From an uncultured Lachnospiraceae bacterium (GTDB lineage: Bacteria > Bacillota > Clostridia > Lachnospirales > Lachnospiraceae): a stretch of DNA of 64,000 nucleotides. This document shows, piece after piece, positions 16,951 through 25,951 of this stretch. The stretch lies in the NCBI GenBank assembly GCA_910586955.1, contig CAJUMM010000004.1:14039-78038 (forward strand), in the 5' to 3' direction. The first letter of the stretch is position 1. Each line of letters opens with the position of its first letter. The position numbers and the translations under genes were made by a program. The notes beneath the pieces were generated by a model. The model saw only the letters and a list, made by a program, of their open reading frames with translations, was not told where the DNA came from and ran no database searches.

Positions 16951-17029
16951 ATTGTATAAGATCTATAAATTGCATTCAACATTCCCTGTCCATTTCGTTA
17001 TATGTTACATTTTTTGTAACATGTTACAT
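16951..17029 (-). promoter_or_regulatory. GH4-PTS operon promoter and upstream operator
   Basis: Minus-strand promoter TTGAAT (16974-16979), 17-base spacer, TACAAT (16951-16956). Upstream at 17002-17022 is a perfect inverted repeat ATGTTACA-N5-TGTAACAT, followed by a third half-site ATGTTACAT (17021-17029). The centre lies about 60 bases before the transcription start, suggesting activation, probably by the RpiR protein (inference). Confidence 0.7.
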
Positions 17030-17041
17030 CCCTTTCCCGGC

Positions 17042-17075
17042 AAAAAAGCAAGAGCACCTCTCTCTGCGCCCTTGC
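17042..17075 (-). terminator. Terminator of the TPR/P-loop gene
   Basis: GCAAGAGCAC / GCGCCCTTGC stem (8 of 10 pairs) followed on the minus strand by TTTTTT, 27 bases after the stop at 17102. Confidence 0.65.
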
Positions 17076-17101
17076 TTCTTATGCCTTTTCCATGTAAATT
17101 T

Positions 17102-19465
17102 TTATTCCTCAAAATCTTTTTCCAAAAGAATTACATTTCCAAACTCATCCATGCGGCTTTTCTTTACCCTTCCGAAAAGCCCCTTCTTTCCGCCCCGGTC
17201 AATGGCATCGTCCACCATCTCCTTGACTTCCGCCACATTCACCAGATGATCGCTGGTCTGCCGGGTGCCAATACGGTTGTAGAGTGCCAGAACCGCCATT
17301 TCGTCAAGCACACATTCCTGCTCTTTCGCATAAGATTCGCCAAAAGCTACCAGTTCTTTATTGGTAAAGGTAGGAATATCAATGGTCTTGGTGAATTTGG
17401 CTCCCAGGCTTTCACAGCGGATAAAAAGCTGCCGGATCTCTTCCTTCTCATCCTCCAGAATCACCAGAAGACCGCCTGTTTTCCGCGTCATGGCATGGGA
17501 AAGCTGTACGGCTGTCTCCGTCTTTAAGTTCCCCGCCTTCTCAATAAGCAGCGCACCGCCGCCTAATTTCTGCACCATGGCGGACACGCTCTTTCCGTTC
17601 AGGCTGTCTGCCGCCACTTTAGCCATCTTAGCCCCTTTGACCCTTCGCTGCTTCTGGAGAGCCTTCACAATATCGGCCGCCAGGGTGGTCTTGCCCGTGC
17701 CTCCTTCCCCTGTAATAACAATGTTGCCCACCAGGGAGTCCTCCCGGCGTTCCTTCCGCATGCGGTCCTCCTCCAGAAGCTCCGCCAGCTGCTGGTTCAT
17801 CCCCCGGACGGAGGTAAAATAGGCAAACAGCTTCTTCTGCTCCTCGGAAAGCTGTCCCGGAGGAATCGTAGAGATTTCCGCCTCCAGGGCCCGCTCCAGA
17901 TCTTCCATCATAGGAGACAGGGACTGGGTATCCCGCTTCTTGGGCTGTCTGATATCTTCCGGAGGGCTTTCCTGTTTCTGCGAAGCCTTTACCAGCTTTC
18001 CCTCCACCATCCGGGCCTCCAGAATATCCTGGATATCATCCATATCTTCCGGCAGTTCAGCCTCTTCCGCCTGAGCCTGGGCCTCCAGAATCTCCAAAAT
18101 CTCCGGCAGCTTCTCCGTAGGCTGCTCCCCGGCCCCAAGCCTTGGAGCTGTCCGGGCTTCCTGCTGTGCTTTTTCTGCCTTCCTCTCTTCTCCGGCAGAC
18201 GCCAGCGGTTCCACATGCACCTTAACCGGCAGCCGGCCTTCAATCTCCTCAATCAGCCGCAGAATCTCTTCCGGAACCGTAGTAACGACCTCCGTATTCA
18301 AATCAGGAAGCTGTCCCGTAGCCCGCAGATACTCCCGCTCCTTCCGGCGCTCCTCATCCCGCAGGGCAGCTTCCGCTATGGCGGCCTCCGTCTCCCGCTT
18401 TTTCTCCTCCCAGCCGCTTAAAATATCCGCAATGGTCATCTGGCCGGTAATCTGGCGCTCGATGACACTCTCATTCATATTAAAGGTGAGCTGCCCGCTC
18501 TCGTCCTGTCCCAGGAATTTGGGCAACTTCAAGGTATCCATTACCAGGGAGGCTTCCGGGCGCGGCGCCTCCTGTACCTCTACGGCTTCCCACCTCTTTG
18601 GCTCTCTCACCGGTTCCGCCTGTTTCTCTTCCGGTTCCGGAACCTCTTCTTCCGGCTCTTCCTCCAACTCTTCCTCCGATGCTTCCTCCTGCTCCATATC
18701 CTGCCGGCCGGAAAGAGGAATCTCCTCCTGGGTATTTGGTTCTTCCTCCCGGATAAAATCGTGAAGGCTTTCTGCCAAGGCAGCCTGAAGATTGGAGGTG
18801 TTAAATTCATCCATATTGACAGGTTTCACCTGGATCTCCTGGGCTTTCGTGTGATCAGCCATCTGACGGTATTTCTCCTCCTGGGAAGCCGTCAAAGGCT
18901 GTATGCGCATCTTTAGCTCCATGGCTTTGACCACGTATTCCCCTTCGCTGAACCAGAGGATCAAGTCGTCGCACTCCTCCACGCATTTGGAGAGCATTCC
19001 TTCTTTATAGTAAAGGGTTGCCAGCTCGTATGCCCACTGTTCCTGATATTCCCTGCTCTTATATTCCTCCAAAATTGCAATCTGATCTTCTACCGCGGAT
19101 CCCCGGCCCCGGTAAATCTTATACTTCAAAACATACCGTCCCAGATCGTGAGGCGCAGCTTTAATGAACTCCTTGTACAGCTCCACCGCCTCGTCGAAAT
19201 CCCCCATCTTAACGGCCACTTCTACCATCTTATAAACAATCATGCGGCCGATGGGAGAGCAGTCATAGGCCATATTCAGAATCTCATAGCTGTCTTCGTA
19301 CCGCTCCAGGTTCTCGTATACCTCTGCCACTTCCATCAGAAGCTCCACATCATGAACCTTTCTCCAGTCAATGGAGTCTGCGATTTTGGCTGCCGGCTTG
19401 TACTCTTTATGTTCTAACAGCTTCTCAAGCTGTTCAGTCTTTATCTGAAACTCATATTTATCCAA
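17102..19465 (-). CDS. TPR - charged linker - P-loop ATPase protein of unknown function
   Basis: About 787 residues from TTG 19465 (GAGGTGG five to six bases upstream; a GTG at 19474 is the alternative). Residues ~1-215 form tetratricopeptide-like helical pairs (VAEVYENLERYEDSYEILNM and similar). Residues ~230-520 are highly charged, Glu/Pro/Gln-rich and probably disordered with helical patches. Residues ~575-760 form an AAA-like P-loop domain: Walker A GEGGTGKTT with Lys592 and a Walker-B-like strand LLVILEDE. No membrane segment or signal peptide. I recognise similar hypothetical proteins in Lachnospiraceae but no assigned role. Monocistronic. Confidence 0.8.
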   Translation of the reverse strand: MDKYEFQIKTEQLEKLLEHKEYKPAAKIADSIDWRKVHDVELLMEVAEVYENLERYEDSYEILNMAYDCSPIGRMIVYKMVEVAVKMGDFDEAVELYKEFIKAAPHDLGRYVLKYKIYRGRGSAVEDQIAILEEYKSREYQEQWAYELATLYYKEGMLSKCVEECDDLILWFSEGEYVVKAMELKMRIQPLTASQEEKYRQMADHTKAQEIQVKPVNMDEFNTSNLQAALAESLHDFIREEEPNTQEEIPLSGRQDMEQEEASEEELEEEPEEEVPEPEEKQAEPVREPKRWEAVEVQEAPRPEASLVMDTLKLPKFLGQDESGQLTFNMNESVIERQITGQMTIADILSGWEEKKRETEAAIAEAALRDEERRKEREYLRATGQLPDLNTEVVTTVPEEILRLIEEIEGRLPVKVHVEPLASAGEERKAEKAQQEARTAPRLGAGEQPTEKLPEILEILEAQAQAEEAELPEDMDDIQDILEARMVEGKLVKASQKQESPPEDIRQPKKRDTQSLSPMMEDLERALEAEISTIPPGQLSEEQKKLFAYFTSVRGMNQQLAELLEEDRMRKERREDSLVGNIVITGEGGTGKTTLAADIVKALQKQRRVKGAKMAKVAADSLNGKSVSAMVQKLGGGALLIEKAGNLKTETAVQLSHAMTRKTGGLLVILEDEKEEIRQLFIRCESLGAKFTKTIDIPTFTNKELVAFGESYAKEQECVLDEMAVLALYNRIGTRQTSDHLVNVAEVKEMVDDAIDRGGKKGLFGRVKKSRMDEFGNVILLEKDFEE

Positions 19466-19549
19466 CGATTCCACCTCTGTTATTCTGTAAAACCACTATA
19501 TTTTGTTGAATTTTCTGATGTTTTGTCAAAATATGCTATAATTAGTTCT

Positions 19550-19578
19550 AGTGTATCACAGGGTGGAACCCTTGTCAA
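19550..19578 (-). promoter_or_regulatory. Promoter of the TPR/P-loop gene
   Basis: Minus strand TTGACA (19573-19578), 17-base spacer, TACACT (19550-19555), with about 80 bases of leader. Confidence 0.65.
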
Positions 19579-19610
19579 AATCTTTTCTTTTACCAAAATC
19601 CACCTTATCC

Positions 19611-21656
19611 TCAATGAACAAGCAAAGTTCCGATCTGGTATACGGCTGTGGCCATCACCCAGGCTACGGCCAGCTGGAACAGTGCGCCGAAAGCCGTCCA
19701 TTTCAGGGAATTTGTCTCTTTCCGTATGGTTGCCACCGCCGCCATGCAAGGTGTATACAAAAGGCAGAAAGTCATCAGCGCATAGGCGTTGACTGCCGTA
19801 AATCCAAGGGCACCAAGAGCTGCCGACATACCTGCCATCCCCGCCGCCGAAGTCACATTGGTAATCCCAAACAGGACGCTCATGCTGGATACCACCACTT
19901 CCTTAGCTGCCAGCCCGGCAATCAAGGCAACCACTACCTGCCAGTAACCCAGACCTGCAGGCCTCATAAGAGGCGCCGCCACACGGCCGGCCATAGCCCC
20001 GAAACTCCGGGACATATCCGTCACCATCCCGGAGGGTCCGAAATTCAATATCACCCAGATTATAATGGAAGCGGCAAAGATGGTGGTCCCCGCCTTCCGC
20101 AGGTAATCCTCCACTTTCTCCCAGGTATAGATGGCAATGCTGTGCAGATTGGGCGACTTGTATTCCGGCAGCTCAATCAGCAGGGTATTGATCTCTTTCT
20201 TTTTCGTAAACAGGTTCATAACCAGCGCCACCGCAATGGCCGTGACAATCCCCAGCAGATACATGGAGTAGGCGGCCAGCATGGCCTTTTCCCCAAAGAA
20301 CATACCGGAAAACAGCACATAAACAGGAAGCCTGGCGCTGCAGGACATAAAAGGCGTGATTAAAATGGTTTTCAGGCGGTCCCTGGGATCTTCCAGGGCG
20401 CGGGATGCCATCACTGCTGGCACCGTGCAGCCAAAGCCCAGAAGCATGGGGATAAAAGCCCGTCCGGAAAGACCGATTTTTCCCATAATTCCGTCCATCA
20501 CATAGGCCACCCTGGCCATGTAACCGCTGTCCTCCAAAAATGCCAGGGCCAGAAACAGGATAAAAATATTGGGAAGAAAGGTGAGGATTCCGCCCACCCC
20601 GGCGATAATTCCGTCTACTACCAGAGAGCGCAGCACGCCGCTCACCCCCGCGTATTCCAGAAAGTTAAGAACTGCCGCCGTCACATAATCCAGGCCTCCC
20701 TCCATATACCCTTTCAGCCAGTCACCGATGGTAAAGGTCAGGAAAAATACAAGAGCCATAATTCCCAGAAAAATAGGCACGCCCCAGATCCGGTTGGTCA
20801 GTACAGCGTCAATCCGGTCCGTGGCCTCCGATTTCCGGGCCTTTCCCACCAGGCATTCCTCAATAATTTCCTCAATAAAATCATATTTCTGGCTGATAAT
20901 CTCCGTCTCATAGCTGTGATCCACAATGCCGTCCAGATCCAGGGGATAGGCTTTGCGGATTTCCTCGTCCCACTCCAGGTATTTCAGGGCATGCCAGCGC
21001 ATATTGGGAAGCTCCCCGTACTGCTCCTTCAACAGATCGGAAATCACATCAATCTTGTCCTCTATCTCGTCACTGTATACCATCACAATGTCTTTGTGAT
21101 GATCATGCCTGTGGTGGCTCTCCTTTTCGTGGTGGTGCTCCAGATTCCCGTCCGACTTCCGATCCTTGTGATGGAGAACGGCGTGCATCAGAATCTCCAG
21201 CCCCTGCTTTGTCCTGGCACTCACCGGAATACAGGGAATTCCCAACATCTCCGGCAGGCGGTGGAAATCCATATCCATGCCCCGCTCTTCCACAATATCC
21301 ATCATATTCAAAGCCAGAATCACCGGCTTCCCAAGCTCAATAAGCTGCAGGGTCAGATACAGGTTCCGTTCCAGGGAGGAAGCATCCGCCACGTCAATGA
21401 CCAGATCTACCTCCTCCCCCATAATATACCCTCTGGAGACCTTCTCCTCCATGGTATAGGAAGTCAGGCTGTAAATTCCCGGCAAATCCACCAGGCGCAT
21501 GGTTTCCCCCTGGAACCGGTAAGTGCCTTCTTTCTTTTCCACCGTCACTCCCGGCCAGTTGGCTACTTTCAGCTTCGCCCCGGTATAATCATTAAACAGT
21601 GTAGTCTTTCCGCAGTTGGGATTCCCCACAAATGCCACATGAATTTCACTGCTCAT
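19611..21656 (-). CDS. feoB: Ferrous iron transport protein B
   Basis: 681 residues from ATG 21656 (GGGAGGATGGAG upstream). Cytosolic G-protein domain: G1 GNPNCGKTT, G3 DLPGIYSL, G4 NMMD. Then a linker with ten His in about 28 residues (~175-205), the FeoB cytosolic helical region, and about eight to ten membrane helices with the two Gate motifs (GFGCTVPAVMASRAL). It imports Fe2+ across the plasma membrane. The start overlaps the end of feoA by 11 bases. The His cluster may be a metal buffer. Confidence 0.96.
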   Translation of the reverse strand: MSSEIHVAFVGNPNCGKTTLFNDYTGAKLKVANWPGVTVEKKEGTYRFQGETMRLVDLPGIYSLTSYTMEEKVSRGYIMGEEVDLVIDVADASSLERNLYLTLQLIELGKPVILALNMMDIVEERGMDMDFHRLPEMLGIPCIPVSARTKQGLEILMHAVLHHKDRKSDGNLEHHHEKESHHRHDHHKDIVMVYSDEIEDKIDVISDLLKEQYGELPNMRWHALKYLEWDEEIRKAYPLDLDGIVDHSYETEIISQKYDFIEEIIEECLVGKARKSEATDRIDAVLTNRIWGVPIFLGIMALVFFLTFTIGDWLKGYMEGGLDYVTAAVLNFLEYAGVSGVLRSLVVDGIIAGVGGILTFLPNIFILFLALAFLEDSGYMARVAYVMDGIMGKIGLSGRAFIPMLLGFGCTVPAVMASRALEDPRDRLKTILITPFMSCSARLPVYVLFSGMFFGEKAMLAAYSMYLLGIVTAIAVALVMNLFTKKKEINTLLIELPEYKSPNLHSIAIYTWEKVEDYLRKAGTTIFAASIIIWVILNFGPSGMVTDMSRSFGAMAGRVAAPLMRPAGLGYWQVVVALIAGLAAKEVVVSSMSVLFGITNVTSAAGMAGMSAALGALGFTAVNAYALMTFCLLYTPCMAAVATIRKETNSLKWTAFGALFQLAVAWVMATAVYQIGTLLVH

Positions 21657-21879
21657 CTCCATCCTCCCCAATCACAATCCCCTCTGCAATCTGCCTTCCC
21701 ACCGCAAACCGGGTCCCCCGGACTTTTAAAATCACGGAGCCGCTCTTTTTGTTATTGAGTACGGCGATGCTGGTCCCTTTTGTCATTCCCAGCATCTGCA
21801 GTCGGCGTTTTACTTTATCTTCCAGGCAGATGTCCCGTACCCGGTACGCCTGCCCGATTTTTCCTTCCCGTAATGTCAT
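21646..21879 (-). CDS. feoA: Ferrous iron transport protein A
   Basis: 77 residues from ATG 21879 (MTLREGKIGQAYRVRDI) behind GACGGAGGA. SH3-like FeoA domain: LQMLGMTKGTSIAVL, then VILKVRGTRFAVGRQIAEGI (in part). A longer in-frame start exists but has no ribosome site. Partner of FeoB. First gene after the Fur-type palindrome. Confidence 0.93.
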   Translation of the reverse strand: MTLREGKIGQAYRVRDICLEDKVKRRLQMLGMTKGTSIAVLNNKKSGSVILKVRGTRFAVGRQIAEGIVIGEDGDEQ

Positions 21880-21911
21880 TCTGGTTCCTCCGTCTCTGTC
21901 GTTCTTATCTA

Positions 21912-21976
21912 ACGATAGCACTTCACAAAAAAAGCGTCAATAGTAAATGATAATAACTATCATTAACTATTGACGC
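21912..21976 (-). promoter_or_regulatory. feoAB promoter with composite Fur-like operator, also the degV terminator
   Basis: A 43-base palindrome (21934-21976) has 19-base arms with one mismatch. Its centre reads TGATAATAACTATCA, one base off the 7-1-7 Fur box (TGATAATNATTATCA). Runs of seven A (left) and six T (right) flank it, so the RNA hairpin can terminate transcription in either direction, in particular degV readthrough. The feo promoter -35 TTGACG (21935-21940) lies inside the left arm, with -10 TATCGT (21912-21917) after 17 bases. Confidence 0.8.
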
Positions 21977-21994
21977 ATTTTTTCTACACACCTG

Positions 21995-22864
21995 TTATAT
22001 ATCCAGAATCTTGCTGGCTGCAATCGCAAGGGAACCGTCTCCAATATGACAGGAAACACTCAAAGACAGGGGATCCACAAAATCAACCTTATAGCCCGGA
22101 AAAGCTGCTTCTACCTCCTCCCGGAACTTCCACGCCTCCGCTTCATTATTGGTATGGGCAATATCAAGCCCCACCTGATGGGCATCCACGCCGCCGAACC
22201 GGGTCTCCATATCGCTGCGGATGGCGTCAATCATAATCTGTTTCGCCTGGTGCATGGTCCTGGCCTTGGAGAAGGTATCCAGCTTATCCCCCTGGATGGT
22301 CAGCACCGGTTTTATGCGCAGCATGGTTCCGATAGCCGCCACTGCAGGGGTAAGGCGTCCGCCTTTTTTCAGATATTTCAGCGTGGCCACCGTAATGTAA
22401 ATGCTGGACTCCAGCTTGGTCTCTTCCAGGACTTTCCGGATCTGGGCCGCATCCTTTCCGCAAGCTTTCAAGCGCACCGCATCTTCCACGGACTTCCGCT
22501 GGGTAATGGAAATCCGCTGGTTATTCACCACCTGCACCCTGCCGTCAAAATCCTGGGCCAGGGCAATGGCCGTCTGGCAGGAGCCGGATAAGCCGCTTGA
22601 CATGGGAATATGCACCACCTCGTCATACTCCTCCAAAAGTCCTTTCCAGAGTTTTATCAGAGACTCCGGAGAGGGCTGGGACGTAGCTATATCCGCATTG
22701 CCTTTCAATTTCTCATAAAATTCTGCCTGGGTCAGGCTGATATCTTCAAAATATTCTTTTCCGTCAATGGTAAAGGGCATGGGAAGTACGGAAATCCCCA
22801 TTTTCCCTGCTTCTTTCTGAGTAATGCCGCTGTTACTGTCTGTCACAATGGCTACTTTGCTCAA
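21995..22864 (-). CDS. DegV family fatty-acid-binding protein
   Basis: 289 residues. The opening VAIVTDSNSGIT is the DegV signature. HIPMSSGLSGSCQTA supplies the central ligand-binding loop, and the C-terminal lobe ends GDGSLAIAASK. DegV proteins bind fatty acids, often as FakB-like partners of fatty acid kinase. No kinase gene is adjacent. Monocistronic, ending in the palindrome shared with feoAB. Confidence 0.93.
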   Translation of the reverse strand: MSKVAIVTDSNSGITQKEAGKMGISVLPMPFTIDGKEYFEDISLTQAEFYEKLKGNADIATSQPSPESLIKLWKGLLEEYDEVVHIPMSSGLSGSCQTAIALAQDFDGRVQVVNNQRISITQRKSVEDAVRLKACGKDAAQIRKVLEETKLESSIYITVATLKYLKKGGRLTPAVAAIGTMLRIKPVLTIQGDKLDTFSKARTMHQAKQIMIDAIRSDMETRFGGVDAHQVGLDIAHTNNEAEAWKFREEVEAAFPGYKVDFVDPLSLSVSCHIGDGSLAIAASKILDI

Positions 22865-22946
22865 AGTTCATCCCTCCTCACTTTTATTCCGCTATTCATA
22901 CGGAACTTAGTATAACAGTTCGGAAGGCAAAAGACAAGGGCTGTCT

Positions 22947-23303
22947 TTACTTTTTCATTTTGGGCTGGAAAATCAGGCTTGCCAGATAGCCAAAGATCAG
23001 GGCCGCACTGATCCCCACCGCACTGGAGGTAAACCCGCCCATAAAGATTCCCAGAAATCCCTCCGTCTCCACGGCCTCTTTTACACCTTTCCACAGCAGG
23101 TTCCCGAAGCCCAGAAGAGGCACGGAAGCTCCTGCCCCCGCAAACTCCTGGAAAGGCCCGTAAAGGCCGGCCGCTCCCAGAACCGCTCCGGAACAGACGA
23201 GAAGAACCATAATCCGTCCAGGCATCAGCTTGGTCTTTTCCATCAAAATCTGCACCAGAGCGCAGATGAGTCCTCCTATTAAAAATGCTTTCACAAAATC
23301 CAT
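22947..23303 (-). CDS. spoVAE: Stage V sporulation protein AE
   Basis: 118 residues, three to four membrane segments. DFVKAFLIGGLICALVQILM and GGFTSSAVGISAALIFGYLA (in part) identify SpoVAE (the SpoVAEB type). Part of the inner spore-membrane channel that moves dipicolinic acid into and out of the forespore. Last gene of the spoVA cluster. No spoVAF or spoVAEA follows. Confidence 0.93.
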   Translation of the reverse strand: MDFVKAFLIGGLICALVQILMEKTKLMPGRIMVLLVCSGAVLGAAGLYGPFQEFAGAGASVPLLGFGNLLWKGVKEAVETEGFLGIFMGGFTSSAVGISAALIFGYLASLIFQPKMKK

Positions 23304-23324
23304 CTCAGATTATCCGCTCCTCTC

Positions 23325-24335
23325 TCAACAGTGTTCTATCACAAGGGCATGGGCAATGCCCGGCACGCTCTGGCCTTCGTTGAAGCTAACCGTAGAAAGC
23401 AGCGCTCCCGTGGGAACAAAAAGCACCCGCTTCCACTGTCCCGCTTCAATCTTCGGCAGAATATGTGCCGCCAAGGTTACTGCCGAACAGCCGCAGCCGC
23501 TTCCTCCCGCATGGGTATCCTGGGCCTGGGCATCGTAGATGAGCATTCCGCAGTCCAGATGCCTTCCGCTCAAGTCATAGCCCCGCTCTCTGGCCAAATC
23601 TATCAAGATGGCTTGTCCCACGCTTCCCAGATCCCCTGTAATGACCGCGTCGTAATCCGAAGGTTTCCGTCCGAAATCCTCCAAATGGCTGCAGATGGTA
23701 TCACAGGCTGCAGGAGCCATACAGGCTCCCATATTCAAAGAGTCTTTCACTCCATAGTCCACCACTTTTCCGGGAGTGGCTCCTGAAATCCGGGCTTTTC
23801 CGCCTGTGGGGGCAAGGACAAAGGCTCCGCTTCCGGTGACGGTCCAGGTAGCCGCAAGGGGACGCTGGCCGCCGTACTCCAAGGGAAAGCGAAACTGTTT
23901 CTCCGCACTTCCGAAATGGCTGGAGGTCAGCGCCATAACGCTTTCCGAATAGCCGCCCTGCACGGTCATGGCCGCCAGCATCAGGGCTTCACCGATGGTA
24001 GAGCAGGCTCCATAGAGGCCAAAGAGGGGAATCTGAAGATCCATCAGGCCAAAGGAGGTGGCAATAAGCTGTCCCAGCAAATCCCCGGCAAAAAGATAGC
24101 GGACAGGAGAACATCCAGGCCCGGCCTTCTCCACGGCCAGCATAGCCGCCTGTTTCTGCAGGGCGCTCTCTGCCTCTTCCCAGGTATCCTGCCCCAGCAT
24201 AGGGTCCTCCTCTACCCGGTCAAACAGCTTCCCCAAGGGGCCCTCCCCCTCTTTCTTTCCCACAATGGAAGCTGCGCTCACAATGTGGGGAGCTTTCTGA
24301 AACTGAATGCTCTGTTTTCCTACAATCGTCTCCAC
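23325..24335 (-). CDS. spoVAD: Stage V sporulation protein AD
   Basis: 336 residues from GTG 24335 (GGACGGAGAGAGAC upstream). Thiolase-like fold: GLYGACSTIGEALMLAAMTV (in part) holds the Cys-containing nucleophile-elbow region and GGSGCGCSAVTLA lies near the C-terminus. SpoVAD is the soluble dipicolinic-acid-binding component of the SpoVA channel. Confidence 0.96.
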   Translation of the reverse strand: METIVGKQSIQFQKAPHIVSAASIVGKKEGEGPLGKLFDRVEEDPMLGQDTWEEAESALQKQAAMLAVEKAGPGCSPVRYLFAGDLLGQLIATSFGLMDLQIPLFGLYGACSTIGEALMLAAMTVQGGYSESVMALTSSHFGSAEKQFRFPLEYGGQRPLAATWTVTGSGAFVLAPTGGKARISGATPGKVVDYGVKDSLNMGACMAPAACDTICSHLEDFGRKPSDYDAVITGDLGSVGQAILIDLARERGYDLSGRHLDCGMLIYDAQAQDTHAGGSGCGCSAVTLAAHILPKIEAGQWKRVLFVPTGALLSTVSFNEGQSVPGIAHALVIEHC

Positions 24336-24371
24336 GTCTCTCTCCGTCCTTCCTGATTTCCTTTTTCTTAT

Positions 24372-24857
24372 TTACACAACTCCTGTCATTTTCAGCACCC
24401 AGTAAACCAATCCCAGCAGCCAGCTGGTAAAAATACCGTACAGAATCACCGGCCCGGCAATGGTGAAAATCTTGCAGCCAATTCCAAAGACCTGTCCCTC
24501 TTTCTGATACTCGATTGCAGGAGCCGCCACGCTGTTGGCAAACCCGGTAATGGGAACCAGGGCGCCTGCCCCGCCCCATTTGGCAATGCTGGGGAAAATA
24601 TTTAAGCCCGTGAGAAAGACGCTTAACAAAACCAGAAGCATAGAACACCAGGATCCTGCCGTTTTCTGATCAAGTCCCAGGCTTTTGGCATAATTTAAGA
24701 ATACCTGTCCCAGACAGCAGATGATCCCGCCCACCAGGAAAGCCTTTCCCATCTGGGCTCCCAGGCTGTGGGTAGGTGTCACCTGTTTCACATACTCGTT
24801 ATACTTCTGTTTCTTTTCCTCATCGGCCATCTCTTTGATTGTCTCTGTCTCTTTCAT
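24372..24857 (-). CDS. spoVAC: Stage V sporulation protein AC
   Basis: 161 residues. A short charged N-terminus (KYNEYVKQVTPTHSLGAQMG) precedes about four membrane helices. FANSVAAPAIEYQKEGQVFGIG (in part) is the family signature. SpoVAC is the mechanosensitive membrane subunit of the channel. Confidence 0.95.
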   Translation of the reverse strand: MKETETIKEMADEEKKQKYNEYVKQVTPTHSLGAQMGKAFLVGGIICCLGQVFLNYAKSLGLDQKTAGSWCSMLLVLLSVFLTGLNIFPSIAKWGGAGALVPITGFANSVAAPAIEYQKEGQVFGIGCKIFTIAGPVILYGIFTSWLLGLVYWVLKMTGVV

Positions 24858-24875
24858 ACCTGTCCGCCTTTCTCT

Positions 24876-25292
24876 TTACCACCGGTAATAATAATAGATA
24901 AGGGACCCTACGGTCCTTCCCACTGCCATGCTGGCTATCAGCACTTCCATTCCCCTGCGGAGATCAATTCTGCGGGTGAAAATGGGAACAATATTCACAA
25001 TCTCCGTCAGGGCCATGGCCCAGGCGCCCACAAAGATTCCGGAAAAGATTCCGAAAAGCCCTGCCCCTGCGCTTCCCAGGGGAAGCACAATCTGGTAAAC
25101 GCTTAAGAGATTTCCCAGGATTCCCCCTGCCGCCACCGCGTCCTCATACCAGAAAATATATTTTGCCGTATGGGTCTGATCCGCAAATTCCGCCACCAGG
25201 CCCAGAGCAATGATCAGGGCAAAAAGTCCCCCCGCCACCCCCAGGCCGCAGCTCAACCCCACCACGGCCATCAAAATCTGTTTCATCCACAT
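24876..25292 (-). CDS. spoVAB: Stage V sporulation protein AB
   Basis: 138 residues with about four membrane helices. GAWAMALTEIVNIVPIFTRR (in part) is the conserved SpoVAB stretch. 15 bases after spoVAA, 18 before spoVAC. Confidence 0.93.
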   Translation of the reverse strand: MWMKQILMAVVGLSCGLGVAGGLFALIIALGLVAEFADQTHTAKYIFWYEDAVAAGGILGNLLSVYQIVLPLGSAGAGLFGIFSGIFVGAWAMALTEIVNIVPIFTRRIDLRRGMEVLIASMAVGRTVGSLIYYYYRW

Positions 25293-25306
25293 GGGCTTTC
25301 TCCTTC

Positions 25307-25951
25307 TCAGGTTTCCTTCTTATGGCTTCCGTTTCTGCTGGCCGTATTAATAAGGGTTGTGTTTACGTCATCCTCATAAAGCCGCATTTCCACCTCAATA
25401 GGCGTAGGCTCCTTGGTCAGCCGCCTTCCGCCGATATGGTTGAAAAACGCAATGATTCCCGCAGACAGCCCCAGGGAATAGGTCAGCTCCAGAATGGTAA
25501 ACCCGTCCGACTCCTGTCCTGTGAGAAGGGTATAGAACTGCCCGAAAAGATCCACTGTGGACACATCATTATTAAAAGCCATAATGGAAAAAGCGGAACC
25601 AAAAAAACAAATCAGGCAGACCACCGCCACTTTCAAAAAACAAATGACCGGATTTTCCTTAGGTTTTGTAGAATATTCCACAATAAAATCCTGCTCTCCC
25701 ATGTTCTGAATCTCCAGGGAAGGATATATTCCCTGAATCTTTTCCACGACATCCAGAATGGAACATACATGCCGGGCCGCACAGGAATGGGAACCCTTTT
25801 TCACATTTTCAAATGTATAAAGCTTTTCGGTTTTCAACCGGTTGACAATAGCCGGATCCGCACACTGCATCTCTCCGGCTTCTCCTAAGGTGATAGTCCG
25901 GTTGTAAGTGCGGATATTTTTTTCAAATTTCAGATACAGGATTTCACTCAT
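25307..25951 (-). CDS. spoVAA: Stage V sporulation protein AA
   Basis: 214 residues from ATG 25951, which overlaps the stop of the 54-aa peptide gene in an ATGA. N-terminal soluble domain, then two membrane helices (VICFLKVAVVCLICFFGSAF and ILELTYSLGLSAGIIAFFNH, each in part) and the tail EPTPIEVEMRLYEDDVNTTL. Matches SpoVAA in size and layout. Confidence 0.92.
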   Translation of the reverse strand: MSEILYLKFEKNIRTYNRTITLGEAGEMQCADPAIVNRLKTEKLYTFENVKKGSHSCAARHVCSILDVVEKIQGIYPSLEIQNMGEQDFIVEYSTKPKENPVICFLKVAVVCLICFFGSAFSIMAFNNDVSTVDLFGQFYTLLTGQESDGFTILELTYSLGLSAGIIAFFNHIGGRRLTKEPTPIEVEMRLYEDDVNTTLINTASRNGSHKKET

